This document shows, one piece after another, positions 56,580-64,000 of a stretch of DNA of 64,000 bases (its first letter is position 1; every line of letters begins with the position of its first letter). The notes below the pieces were generated by a model. It was not told where the DNA came from. It worked only from the letters and a program-made list of their open reading frames with translations, and searched no databases. Origin of the DNA: Solimonas sp. K1W22B-7 (GTDB taxonomy: Bacteria; Pseudomonadota; Gammaproteobacteria; Nevskiales; Nevskiaceae); NCBI RefSeq assembly GCF_003428335.1, contig NZ_CP031704.1:2232001-2296000 (forward strand), given 5' to 3'. The position numbers and the translations under genes are program-made.

Positions 56580-56652
56580 TCGCCGCCATTTTCACCCCCC
56601 GGTCACGGGGCGGCAACCAACCTTTCAATTTTCCTGGATCAGAGTCGAGCTC

Positions 56653-57225
56653 ATGGCGACCGTCAGCACCAATGAAATGAAGTCCGGTACCAAGCTCCTC
56701 ATCGATGGGGACCCGTACTCGGTCATCGACAACGAGTACCGCAAGCCGGGCAAGGGCCAGGCGACCAACACCCTCAAGATCCGCAATCTCAAGACCGGCC
56801 GCGTGCTGGAAAAGACCTTGAAGTCGGGCGACACCATCGAGTCCGCCGACGTCGAGGACATGGACATGCAGTACCTGTACAACGACGGCGAATTCTGGAC
56901 CTTCATGGACCCGAAGAGCTTCGAGCAGATCCAGGCCGGCAAGACCGCGATGGCCGAGGCTGCGCAGTGGCTCAAGGGCGAGGAAACCGTGCGCATCACG
57001 CTGTGGAACGAGGTTCCGCTGGTGGTGTACGCGCCGAACACGGTCGAGCTGACCGTCACCGAGACCGATCCGGGCCTGCGCGGCGATACCGCCACCGGCG
57101 GCACCAAGCCGGCCAAGCTGGAGACCGGCGCCATCGTCAAAGTGCCGCTGTTCATCACCGAGGGCGAGAGGATCAAGGTCGACACCCGCACCGGCGAGTA
57201 CCTGAACCGCGCCACCGGCAAGTAA
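56653..57225 (+). CDS. efp: Elongation factor P
   Basis: 190 residues, three beta-barrel domains. The modified residue is K34 (RKPGKGQA), the same position as E. coli. It relieves ribosome stalling at polyproline. The KPGKGQA loop together with adjacent epmB and epmA indicates beta-lysylation, not rhamnosylation (which uses Arg). ATG at 56653 preceded by a GAGCTC-containing spacer with only weak Shine-Dalgarno. Confidence 0.97.
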   Translation: MATVSTNEMKSGTKLLIDGDPYSVIDNEYRKPGKGQATNTLKIRNLKTGRVLEKTLKSGDTIESADVEDMDMQYLYNDGEFWTFMDPKSFEQIQAGKTAMAEAAQWLKGEETVRITLWNEVPLVVYAPNTVELTVTETDPGLRGDTATGGTKPAKLETGAIVKVPLFITEGERIKVDTRTGEYLNRATGK

Positions 57226-57243
57226 GCCGGCCTGCGCTTCCAT

Positions 57244-57265
57244 GAAGCCGCCTCCGGGCGGCTTT
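57244..57265 (+). terminator. Terminator-like hairpin after efp
   Basis: Stem AAGCCGCC/GGCGGCTT with TCCG loop and a short T-run (TTTATGCTTTC). It lies between efp and epmA, so epmA may be expressed by partial read-through. Confidence 0.65.
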
Positions 57266-57279
57266 ATGCTTTCTGCCCC

Positions 57280-58236
57280 ATGAACTGGAACCCCTCCGCC
57301 GACCTGCCCACCGTGCGCGCCCGTGCGGCGCTGCTGGCGGCCCTGCGCGCGTTCTTTGCCGCGCGCGGCGTGCTGGAGGTGGAAACGCCGCTGCTGTCGG
57401 CCCACGCCACGGTGGACCGGCACATCGACAGCTTCCGCACCGCGGACGGCCGCTGGCTGCACACCTCGCCGGAATTCGCCATGAAGCGCCTGCTCTGCGC
57501 CGGCAGCGGGCCGATCTGGCAGGTCTGCCGCGTGTTCCGCCGCGAGGAGTCCGGGCGCCACCACAACCCCGAGTTCACGATGCTGGAGTGGTACCGGCCG
57601 GGCCATGACCACCATGCCCTGATGGGCGAGGTCGAGGCCCTGGTCGCGGAACTGGCCGCGGCGCTGGGCCGGCCGCTGGCCGGCGGCATGGAGCGATTGA
57701 GCTATCGGCAGGCCTTCGGCCGCCATCTGGGCCTGGACCCCTTCGTTGCCGGGGTGCGGGAAGTCCGGGAGGCGCTGCAGGGAGCGGGTCACGACGCCGG
57801 CGACATCGGCGGCGACGACCGGGACGTCTGGCTGGACGTGGCCATGTCGCTGGCCGTCGGGCCGCGGCTGGGCCTGGAGACGCCCTGCTTTCTCTACGAC
57901 TTCCCGGCCTCGCAGGCGGCACTGTCACGCATCCGCCGCGACGATCCGCCGGTGGCCGAGCGCTTTGAGCTGTTCTGGCGCGGCGTGGAGTTGGCCAATG
58001 GCTTCCACGAACTGGGCGATGCCGCCGAGCAGCGGCAGCGCTTCGAGGCCGAGCAGCAGTGGCGGCTTGGGCAGGGGCGGGAGGTGCCGCCCTACGACCG
58101 GCACCTGATCGAGGCGCTGGCGCAGGGGCTGCCGGAGTGCGCGGGGGTTGCGCTGGGGCTGGATCGCTTGCTGATGTTGCTGCTGGGCAAGGCGACGCTG
58201 GCGGACGTGCTGGCTTTCGACAGCGGCCGGGCCTGA
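57280..58236 (+). CDS. epmA: EF-P–lysine ligase EpmA (GenX/PoxA)
   Basis: 318 residues, a class II lysyl-tRNA-synthetase paralogue without the anticodon domain. Motif 2 [20 protein letters not shown] and motif 3 [15 protein letters not shown] are intact; [12 protein letters not shown] and ELANGFHEL are family marks. It attaches beta-lysine (from EpmB) to K34 of EF-P. Completes the epmB–efp–epmA module. Confidence 0.95.
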   Translation: MNWNPSADLPTVRARAALLAALRAFFAARGVLEVETPLLSAHATVDRHIDSFRTADGRWLHTSPEFAMKRLLCAGSGPIWQVCRVFRREESGRHHNPEFTMLEWYRPGHDHHALMGEVEALVAELAAALGRPLAGGMERLSYRQAFGRHLGLDPFVAGVREVREALQGAGHDAGDIGGDDRDVWLDVAMSLAVGPRLGLETPCFLYDFPASQAALSRIRRDDPPVAERFELFWRGVELANGFHELGDAAEQRQRFEAEQQWRLGQGREVPPYDRHLIEALAQGLPECAGVALGLDRLLMLLLGKATLADVLAFDSGRA

Positions 58237-58249
58237 TTCAGTAGGCGGA

Positions 58250-58323
58250 TGTAGGAGCGGCTGTTAGCCGCGAGCGGTGGTCATCATGATCACCGGCGTT
58301 CGCGGCTAACAGCCGCTCCTACA
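58250..58323. repeat. REP-like inverted repeat, TGTAGGAGCGGC subtype
   Basis: 24-bp arms (58250–58273; 58300–58323) beginning TGTAGGAGCGGCTGTTAGCC; loop contains GGTCATCATGATCACCGG. It lies between convergent epmA and the MmcQ-like gene and overlaps the latter's stop codon. Closest sister: 942–1015. Confidence 0.9.
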
Positions 58324-58681
58324 ATTCAATGTCCAACTCCCGCCGCGCCTTCTTCGTCAGCTTTGCCGCCACCAGTTCATAAGCCCGCCGCAGCCGCGCC
58401 TCGAACCACTTCGGCGGGTAGCGCTTCGTCTCGAAGACCCGCACCCAGCGCGCCCGTGCAAGATAGGGCGCCGGCATGATGCCGGGCTGCTCGGTCAGCG
58501 GCAGGAACAGGTCGTCGTCGACCTTGAACCCGATGCGCCCGTAGCCGTCCTGGCCCAGATTGAATATCGCGAACATTTTCGCGCCGACCGAGAAGACCAG
58601 GTTGGTCTCCCACTTGATCTCGATGGTCACGCCGGGCCATTTGCCGCAGGCGCGCTCCATCTGGGCGCGGGTGTAGCCCAC
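58319..58681 (-). CDS. MmcQ/YjbR-family protein
   Basis: About 120 residues from a GTG at 58681; an ATG (MERACGKWPG) seven codons on is an alternative. Segments ETNLVFSVGAKMFAIFNLGQD, GIMPAPYLARARWVRVFET and RAYELVAAKLTKKARREL fit the YjbR double-wing fold, which is suspected to bind DNA but is uncharacterised. The TAG stop is supplied by the last bases of the REP. Ten nt downstream of the rhodanese gene on the same strand. Confidence 0.82.
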   Translation of the reverse strand: MGYTRAQMERACGKWPGVTIEIKWETNLVFSVGAKMFAIFNLGQDGYGRIGFKVDDDLFLPLTEQPGIMPAPYLARARWVRVFETKRYPPKWFEARLRRAYELVAAKLTKKARRELDIEL

Positions 58682-58691
58682 GGGGCCGGGC

Positions 58692-59063
58692 TCAGGCCTC
58701 GACCGGCAGCAGGTCCTTGAGATCGCGCCAGCCGCCATCCACCGAGTACACCTGGCTGTAACCCATCTTCTGCAGGTTGTCGGCCGCGATCACCGAGCGG
58801 AAGCCGCTGCCGCAGTAGAGGTACAAAGGCTTCTTCTTGTCGGGGTACTTGCCCTCGATGTCGCGCTCGATCACGCCCTTGCCGATCCATTCCGCGTTCT
58901 CGACGTGCCCGGCCGCGAACTCGCTTTCCTCGCGCACGTCGATGAGACGGGCCTCGGGCTGCTCCGAGAGGATGCGCGGCATCTCCCGGGCGTTCACCTC
59001 GCGGACACGCGAGCGGGCCTCGGTGACCAGGGCGAGAAAGGCGGGGGAGTGACCGGAGGCCAT
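58692..59063 (-). CDS. Rhodanese-domain protein
   Basis: 123 residues, one rhodanese domain: RLIDVREESEFAAGHVENAEWIGKGVIE and the active loop YLYCGSGFRS with C84. Single-domain rhodaneses move sulfane sulfur or act as redox adaptors; the acceptor is unknown. Divergent from the hydrolase gene. Confidence 0.9.
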   Translation of the reverse strand: MASGHSPAFLALVTEARSRVREVNAREMPRILSEQPEARLIDVREESEFAAGHVENAEWIGKGVIERDIEGKYPDKKKPLYLYCGSGFRSVIAADNLQKMGYSQVYSVDGGWRDLKDLLPVEA

Positions 59064-59154
59064 GAGCGAATCCTCTTAATTTCTATCGAATTTTCACGTG
59101 CTAGATTACGCTGACAGAGGGCCCGGAGGAAGGCGTCTTGCAGGAAAAGGAATC

Positions 59155-59952
59155 ATGAATGCACCCGTCGTGCTGATCCACGGCATGTGGTGCACCGGCG
59201 CGGATTGGGCGCGCGTGCGCGAGTTGATGGAGCCGCGCGGCTACCGCTGCCATGTGCCGACCCTGCCGGCGCACGAGCCGACGGCCGACCAGCCCTTGCG
59301 GGTGGGCGAGCGCAGCCTCAAGGATTATCTGGATTACCTCGAGCGGTACATCCGCGATCAGCAGTTCCCGACGCCGCCGATCCTGGTCGGCCACTCCATG
59401 GGCGGCCTGCTGGCGCAGCAGCTGGCGGCGCGCATCCCGGTGTTCGCCGTGGTGCTTCTGACGCCGGCCGCGCCCCGGGGCATCAATGCCGCCGGCCTGG
59501 CCAATCTTGCTCCATACGCCCGGGTGCTGGGCCGCTGGGGTTTCTGGCGGCGTCCGCACAAGTTCAGCCGCGAGGCGGCGGCGGCCTATGCCTACAACGG
59601 TCTTTCGCCCGATCGCCAGAAAACCTGCTACGAACGGATGGTGCACGAGTCCGGCCGGGTCGCGTATGAAATCGGCCTGTGGTGGGCCGATTGGGCCAAG
59701 GCTTCCGCGGTGGATGCGGCAGCGGTCCGTTGTCCTGTATATGTAGTGAGCTGTGGTGCCGACCGCCTGACGCCCGCATTCGCGGTGCGCAAGGTGGCGG
59801 CCTTGTATCCGCAGGCGACGCATCGTCATTACCCGGAGCGGGGCCACTGGGTGATCGACGATGACGAAACCGAGGAGATGATCCACGGCATCTGTGGCTG
59901 GCTGCGCCCGCTGGAACAGCGGGCCGCGCGCGGGCAGCAGGCGCCGCGCTGA
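59155..59952 (+). CDS. Alpha/beta-fold hydrolase
   Basis: 265 residues. VVLIHGMWCTGADW carries the oxyanion-hole HG, the nucleophile is Ser in VGHSMGGLLAQQ, the acid probably Asp in VVSCGADRLTP, and the base His in YPERGHWVIDD. Lipase/esterase-like; substrate unknown. AAAAGGA precedes the ATG at 59155. No link to neighbours is visible. Confidence 0.85.
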   Translation: MNAPVVLIHGMWCTGADWARVRELMEPRGYRCHVPTLPAHEPTADQPLRVGERSLKDYLDYLERYIRDQQFPTPPILVGHSMGGLLAQQLAARIPVFAVVLLTPAAPRGINAAGLANLAPYARVLGRWGFWRRPHKFSREAAAAYAYNGLSPDRQKTCYERMVHESGRVAYEIGLWWADWAKASAVDAAAVRCPVYVVSCGADRLTPAFAVRKVAALYPQATHRHYPERGHWVIDDDETEEMIHGICGWLRPLEQRAARGQQAPR

Positions 59953-59977
59953 TTCGAATTCCAATTCAAGGAATGCA

Positions 59978-60733
59978 ATGAAGAAGATTTTGCTTGCGGC
60001 GAGCGCCGCGATGCTGGCTTTGACCGCAGCGGCACAGACCGACCCGGTGTCGCGGGCGATCGATGCCACCGTGCAGACCAACAAGGCCAGCGCCGCTTCC
60101 CAGCAGCGCGTCAACGAGGCCGACGACCAGACCCGCGCGATGCTGGAGCGCTACCGCGCCGCCACCTGGCAGGCGCAGCAGCTGCGTGTCTACGCCAACC
60201 AGATCGAGCCGCTGCTGGCGGCGCAGGAAGCCGAGAAGCAGAACCTGCAGCGACAGCTGGCGGAGCTGGACCGCGCCGGCGGCGACATGATGCCGCTGAT
60301 GCTGCGCATGATCGACTCGCTGGAGAAGTTCGTCGCCCTGGACCTGCCGTTCCTGCAGGACGAGCGGCGCGAGCGCCTGGCCGAACTGCGCCGCAAGATG
60401 ACCGACAGCGAGACCGCCACCGCCGAGAAGTTCCGCATGGTGCTGGAGGCCTACCAGGTCGAGGCCGGCTATGGCCGTTCGCTGCTCAACGAGCGCGGGC
60501 GGGTGGACGAGCGCCTGGTCGAGGTCCTGAGCGTCGGGCGTACCGCGATGTTCGCGGTGGCGCTCGACGGCGAGGAGGTCTGGAGCTGGAGCCCGGCGGC
60601 AAAGAAATGGGAACCGCTGGCGCGCCGCTATGCAAAGGACCTGCGCCTGGCGCTGAAGATGTCGCATGGCAAGGCGGCGCCGGACCTGCTGACGCTGCCG
60701 ATGCCGGTGGCCCGCGTGGAGACCGGCCGATGA
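59978..60733 (+). CDS. DUF3450 periplasmic protein of the TonB2-type operon
   Basis: 251 residues. Signal peptide MKKILLAASAAMLALTAAA, then a long coiled coil (about 35–95: DDQTRAMLERYRAATWQAQQ, EAEKQNLQRQLAELDR) and a globular part (SWSPAAKKWEPLARRY). DUF3450 proteins head TtpC–ExbB–ExbD–TonB clusters in marine and related gammaproteobacteria; their role is presumed in assembling the energy-transduction complex. AAGGAATG upstream; stop overlaps the next start (ATGA). Confidence 0.85.
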   Translation: MKKILLAASAAMLALTAAAQTDPVSRAIDATVQTNKASAASQQRVNEADDQTRAMLERYRAATWQAQQLRVYANQIEPLLAAQEAEKQNLQRQLAELDRAGGDMMPLMLRMIDSLEKFVALDLPFLQDERRERLAELRRKMTDSETATAEKFRMVLEAYQVEAGYGRSLLNERGRVDERLVEVLSVGRTAMFAVALDGEEVWSWSPAAKKWEPLARRYAKDLRLALKMSHGKAAPDLLTLPMPVARVETGR

Positions 60734-62085
60734 GCGCCCGCAAGCTGCTGTGTGCCCTGGCCCTGCTGCCGGGCATCGCCCTGGCCCAGACCCAGGCCAA
60801 GGGCATGGACGACCTGCTCAACCGCATCCGCCAGGACGGCGCCGCCAGCGCCAAGCTCAACCAGGAGCGCGAGGCGCGCTTCCTGCGTGACCGCAGCGCC
60901 CAGGCCGAGATGCTGCAGAAGGCCGAGGCCGAGCATGCCTCGGTCAAGGCGCGCTCCGACGCCATCCGCGCGCGCTACGAGGCCAACCAGAAGCAGATCG
61001 CGGAGCTCAAGGAGCAGTTCAAGACCCGCGCCGGCGACTACACCCAGGTCGCCGCCACCGTGCGCCAGGCGGCGGCAGACTTCCGCAGCCATGCCGGCGA
61101 CTCACCGCTGAGCACGCAGTTCCCGGAGCGCCTGGCCGTCCTCGATGCGCTGAGCGCCGACGATGCCATGCCCGGCCAGGCCGACATCGAGAAGCTGTGG
61201 TTCGTGCTGCAGCAGGAGATGACGGAGAACGGCCGCGTCGCGCGCTTCCAGGGCGAGGTGGTGGACACGCAGGGCAGCAGCACGAAGGAGGAAGTGATCC
61301 GTGTCGGCGCCTTCACGGCGTTCCGCGACGGCGACTACCTGGTGCCGCAGCCGGGCGGCAATCAGCTGCTGGAACTGCTGCATCAGCCGGAGCGCGGTTT
61401 CCGCAGCCTGGCGCGCAAGTTTGCAGACCGCGACGAAGCGACCGCGCCGATCCTGATCGATCCCACCGGCGGCACGCTGCTGGCGCAGGAAGCGCTGCGG
61501 CCGTCGCTGGGCGAGCGCATCGAGCAGGGCGGCGCGGTGGGCTACGTCATCATCGCCGTGGGCCTGGTCGGTGCGGTGCTGGCGATCTGGCAGCTGGCCT
61601 GGCTGCTGCGCACGGACCGCGCGGTGCGGCGCCAGCTGGACAATGTCGCCCAGCCTTCGCAGGACAATCCGCTGGGTCGCGTGCTCGCCACCTTCAAGGG
61701 CGATCCGAACACCGCTGCCGAGGACGCCGAGGTGATCGAGCTGCGCCTGTCGGAAGCCGTGCTGCGCGAGGTGCCGAAACTGGAGCGCTTCCAGGCTTTC
61801 CTGCGCCTGGCCGTAGCGGCCGGCCCGCTGCTGGGGCTGATCGGCACCGTGGTCGGCATGATCATCACCTTCCAGGTCATCACCGAACAGGGTGCCGGTG
61901 ATCCGCGCATGATGGCCGAAGGCATTTCGCAGGCCATGATCGCCACGGTGCTGGGCCTGGGCATCGCGGTGCCGCTGCTGTTCATCAACAGCCTGCTGGC
62001 GGCGCGCTCGCGCGTGATCACGCAGATTCTCGACGAGCAGGCCACCGGCCTGCTGGCCGAGCGCCTGGAGAAGGCGCGTGCTTGA
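60730..62085 (+). CDS. TtpC-like MotA/TolQ/ExbB proton channel family protein
   Basis: 451 residues. Signal MSARKLLCALALLPGIALAQ, periplasmic coiled coil (about 45–120), then a C-terminal MotA/TolQ/ExbB domain with helices VGYVIIAVGLVGAVLAIWQLAWLL, AVAAGPLLGLIGTVVGMIITFQ and ATVLGLGIAVPLLFINSLLA. This is the architecture of Vibrio TtpC, which is needed for TonB2-dependent transport. Overlaps its neighbours on both sides, indicating tight coupling. Confidence 0.88.
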   Translation: MSARKLLCALALLPGIALAQTQAKGMDDLLNRIRQDGAASAKLNQEREARFLRDRSAQAEMLQKAEAEHASVKARSDAIRARYEANQKQIAELKEQFKTRAGDYTQVAATVRQAAADFRSHAGDSPLSTQFPERLAVLDALSADDAMPGQADIEKLWFVLQQEMTENGRVARFQGEVVDTQGSSTKEEVIRVGAFTAFRDGDYLVPQPGGNQLLELLHQPERGFRSLARKFADRDEATAPILIDPTGGTLLAQEALRPSLGERIEQGGAVGYVIIAVGLVGAVLAIWQLAWLLRTDRAVRRQLDNVAQPSQDNPLGRVLATFKGDPNTAAEDAEVIELRLSEAVLREVPKLERFQAFLRLAVAAGPLLGLIGTVVGMIITFQVITEQGAGDPRMMAEGISQAMIATVLGLGIAVPLLFINSLLAARSRVITQILDEQATGLLAERLEKARA

Positions 62086-62614
62086 GCAGTTCTGGTACGG
62101 ACTGCTGGCGCCCTTCGAATCGATTGACACGTTCGTCGAGTCAGGCGGTTGGGTCCTCCCCTGGATCTTCATCGCCGGCCTGGTGATGTGGACGCTGATC
62201 GTCGAGCGCTGGTGGTACCTGCGCTATGCCTACCGCAAGGAGCGCGAGACACTGACGCAGACCTGGAAGGCGCGCCCGGAGCACAAGTCCTGGCATGCGC
62301 GGCAGATCCGCCGGATGATGATCTCGCGCATCAACGTGCGCCTGGTCGGCAGCCTGCCGCTGATTCGCGTGATCGTGCCGCTGGCGCCGCTGCTGGGCCT
62401 GCTCGGCACGGTCACCGGCATGCTCGAGGTCTTCGACGGCATGTCGGCGCTGGGCTATGCCGATGCACGCACCATGTCCGACGGCGTCTCCCACGCCATG
62501 GTCGCGACGCTGGCCGGCCTGGCCGTGAGCCTGAGCGGCATCTTCTTCGTCGGGCGGTTCCAGACCCTGAGCATGGTCGAAACGGAACTGTTCGCCGACG
62601 CCCTGGAGTACTAA
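62078..62614 (+). CDS. exbB: ExbB-like proton channel subunit
   Basis: 178 residues from the GTG at 62078, overlapping ttpC by 8 nt. Three helices typical of ExbB/TolQ: VLPWIFIAGLVMWTLIVERWW, LIRVIVPLAPLLGLLGTVTGM and MVATLAGLAVSLSGIFFVGRF. It forms the pentameric channel that, with ExbD, powers TonB. Its stop codon overlaps the first base of an inverted-repeat element. Confidence 0.9.
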   Translation: MLEQFWYGLLAPFESIDTFVESGGWVLPWIFIAGLVMWTLIVERWWYLRYAYRKERETLTQTWKARPEHKSWHARQIRRMMISRINVRLVGSLPLIRVIVPLAPLLGLLGTVTGMLEVFDGMSALGYADARTMSDGVSHAMVATLAGLAVSLSGIFFVGRFQTLSMVETELFADALEY

Positions 62615-62735
62615 AGATGCGAATAAACCTAAACGCAGGCTCGGTGTCTTGGCGTCTCCGGTGCTCGCCGTACTTCAGTACGTCTCCGCTCCTTGCCGCA
62701 ACCTCGGGCCGCTCGCTACGGTTTCTTCGCATCTT
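62614..62735. repeat. Long inverted-repeat element, copy 2 (exbB–exbD)
   Basis: Terminal repeats AAGATGCGAA/TTCGCATCTT (10 bp, perfect). The interior shares GTCTTGGCGTCTCCGGTGCT, the GTACTTCAGTAC palindrome, CTCCGC, GCAACCT and CGCTCGCTACG with the element at 40621–40809. It is an insertion inside an otherwise overlapping operon, ending 15 nt before exbD. Confidence 0.75.
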
Positions 62736-62750
62736 TGAAGGGACGCGAGC

Positions 62751-63161
62751 ATGAGGTTCAGCCGCCATACCCAGCCCGCCGAGGACAGCCATGGCATCGA
62801 CCTGGCGCCGATGCTCGACTTCGTCCTGAACCTGTTGATCTTCTTCATCATCACCAACACCTTCGTGACCGAGGCCGGCATCCACATCAACCGGCCGACG
62901 GCGCAGACCGCGGTGCGCGAGGAACGCAACAACATCATCGTGGCGATCTCGCCCAAGGGCGAGGTGTGGATCGACAAGCAGCGCGTCGACATCCGCACGC
63001 TGCGCGCCGTGATCGGCCGCATGCGCGCCGCCAACCCGCAGGCCGGCGTCATCATCCAGGCCGACAAGGATGCCCGCGCCGGCCTGATGGTGGAGGCGAT
63101 GGACCAGGCGCGCCTGGCCGGGGTGAAGGACGTTTCCGTCGCGGCGCAGCCGATGCGCTGA
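62751..63161 (+). CDS. exbD: ExbD-like proton channel subunit
   Basis: 136 residues. One membrane helix with the essential Asp in DLAPMLDFVLNLLIFFIITN, followed by a periplasmic domain (VIIQADKDARAGLMVEAMDQAR). Works with ExbB and TonB. GGACGCGAGC precedes the ATG. Confidence 0.93.
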   Translation: MRFSRHTQPAEDSHGIDLAPMLDFVLNLLIFFIITNTFVTEAGIHINRPTAQTAVREERNNIIVAISPKGEVWIDKQRVDIRTLRAVIGRMRAANPQAGVIIQADKDARAGLMVEAMDQARLAGVKDVSVAAQPMR

Positions 63162-63171
63162 GAACGAACGC

Positions 63172-63885
63172 ATGCGCCTTCCCGCCTCGTTGCTGCTGGG
63201 TCTGCTGATCGTGCTCGGCCTGTTCTGGCTGATGCAGTGGATGATCCAGCCCTCCGATCACGCTCCCGCTCCCTCGCAGGTCATCGAGTCGGTGGAGATG
63301 GTCGAGGTCGTGCCCGATGAAGCTTCGCCGGAGGAGGCCGCTGCGGCCGCTGCCGACGAGCCACCACCGCCGCCCTCGGCCCCGCCTTCGCTGGCGCGGC
63401 CGGACCTGCCGACGATGAGCCTGCCGGCCAGCGCGCCGGTGGATGCGGGGCCGATCAAGATTCCGGCGATCAACACCTCCAGCCTCGGGCTCGGCGGTTC
63501 CAGCCTCAACGGCAGCGGCCTGTTCGGCGGTTTCGCCGGGCGCGGCAGCGGCTCCGGCAATGGCAGCGGCGCCGGCGGCGGTTTCGGCAAGGGCGAGGGC
63601 TTCCAGGGCAAGACGCTGGTCCCGCTGTCCACCGCGCGCCCGCAGATGCCGGAGTGGGCCTGCAAGCAGGGCATCCGCGGCTGGGTCGAGGTGGTGTTCA
63701 CGGTGATGCCCAATGGCCGCACCGCGGATGTGAAGCTGATCGACGCCGATCCTCGCGGGGTGTTCGAGGCCGCCGCGATCGAGAGCGTCGGCAACTGGAT
63801 CTACCAGTCCACGGGCAAGGCACGCATGGTGAAACAGCGCGTGCCGATGGACCCCGAAGACTGCATCTACAACTGGCAGCAATGA
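63172..63885 (+). CDS. tonB: TonB energy-transducer protein
   Basis: 237 residues. N-terminal anchor LPASLLLGLLIVLGLFWLMQ, a Glu/Ala/Pro-rich linker (EEAAAAAADEPPPPPSAPPS), an unusual Gly/Ser-rich stretch (about 105–145: GRGSGSGNGSGAGGGFGKGE) and a TonB_C domain (GWVEVVFTVMPNGRTADVKL). It carries energy to outer-membrane receptors. The short length resembles TonB2-type proteins. Overlaps the next gene by ATGA. Confidence 0.9.
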   Translation: MRLPASLLLGLLIVLGLFWLMQWMIQPSDHAPAPSQVIESVEMVEVVPDEASPEEAAAAAADEPPPPPSAPPSLARPDLPTMSLPASAPVDAGPIKIPAINTSSLGLGGSSLNGSGLFGGFAGRGSGSGNGSGAGGGFGKGEGFQGKTLVPLSTARPQMPEWACKQGIRGWVEVVFTVMPNGRTADVKLIDADPRGVFEAAAIESVGNWIYQSTGKARMVKQRVPMDPEDCIYNWQQ

Positions 63886-64000
63886 TGAGAGTTCGACTTC
63901 TCATCCTCGCGACCCTGCTGATGGTTGGCGCCGCTCGTGCCGACCAGTACCGCAGCGAGGTCAAGGAACTCGACAGCGTGCCGCAGCAGGCGCCGCAGAA
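63882..64000 (+). CDS. Secreted protein of the TonB operon, N-terminal fragment
   Basis: 39 residues visible before the window ends: MMRVRLLILATLLMVGAARA is a signal peptide, then DQYRSEVKELDSVPQQAPQ. In TtpC–ExbB–ExbD–TonB clusters the gene after tonB usually encodes a periplasmic TPR protein, which this may be; the repeats themselves are outside the window. Confidence 0.7.
   Translation, partial: MMRVRLLILATLLMVGAARADQYRSEVKELDSVPQQAPQ

Overview
The window is a stretch of chromosome from a high-GC gammaproteobacterium. The gene families and their order (fmdB–aspS, glyA–nrdR–ribD–ribE–ribBX–ribH–nusB–thiL, dnaX–ybaB, phoBR–pst–phoU, the EF-P lysylation set, a FimX-like protein, a TtpC/ExbB/ExbD/TonB cluster) would suit a Nevskiales (Solimonas/Nevskia-type) or Xanthomonadales-like organism. 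That placement is inference; no rRNA is present to confirm it. Nearly every base belongs to housekeeping or sensory genes. I see no phage, insertion sequence, CRISPR array or tRNA. The only RNA gene is the 4.5S SRP RNA.

Layout. 1–6100: a CBS-domain tail, a CinA-like protein, an EamA transporter, then a signalling operon: an Rcp1-like receiver, a REC–GGDEF–degenerate EAL protein, and a histidine kinase whose three-helix sensor closely resembles the ethylene-binding domain of plant ETR1. 6200–17650: aspS, a lipoprotein, nadA, glyA, nrdR, the riboflavin genes (ribD carries an in-frame palindromic insert; the C-terminal half of ribBX lacks the zinc cysteines), nusB and thiL. 17700–20550 (minus strand): NlpC/P60 lipoprotein, GST-like protein, thioredoxin reductase, 2-Cys peroxiredoxin. 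20800–34430: a phosphate island of phoBR, pstS behind tandem Pho boxes, a phosphate-type porin, oversized pstC and pstA, pstB, phoU, then pit plus its PhoU-like partner on the minus strand. Between these lies DAHP synthase behind a newly read attenuator: a 24-residue leader peptide with the run YFAYFW, competing hairpins and a U-tract. 34600–46800: PBP1b (start apparently broken by one base), a TPR lipoprotein, YoaA helicase, TsaB, ffs, dnaX, ybaB, a DNA glycosylase, dxs–ispA–xseB. 46900–64000: parE, parC, htpX, a MgtC/DUF4010 membrane protein, a FimX-like protein, the complete EF-P module (epmB, efp, epmA), three small genes, and a TonB2-type energy-transduction operon running off the end.

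Three families of non-coding repeats punctuate the region and differ in placement. REP-like hairpins (GTRGGAGCGGC type) sit mainly between convergent genes. Palindromes built from 10-bp units (CGCAAATNAA) sit only between co-directional genes, 19–60 bases before the next start. Two longer elements share a core and a 3' motif but have copy-specific terminal inverted repeats.

The most interesting items are the putative ethylene-sensing/c-di-GMP operon (1996–5633), the aromatic-amino-acid attenuator of DAHP synthase (32640–32810), and the 10-bp-periodic palindromes.
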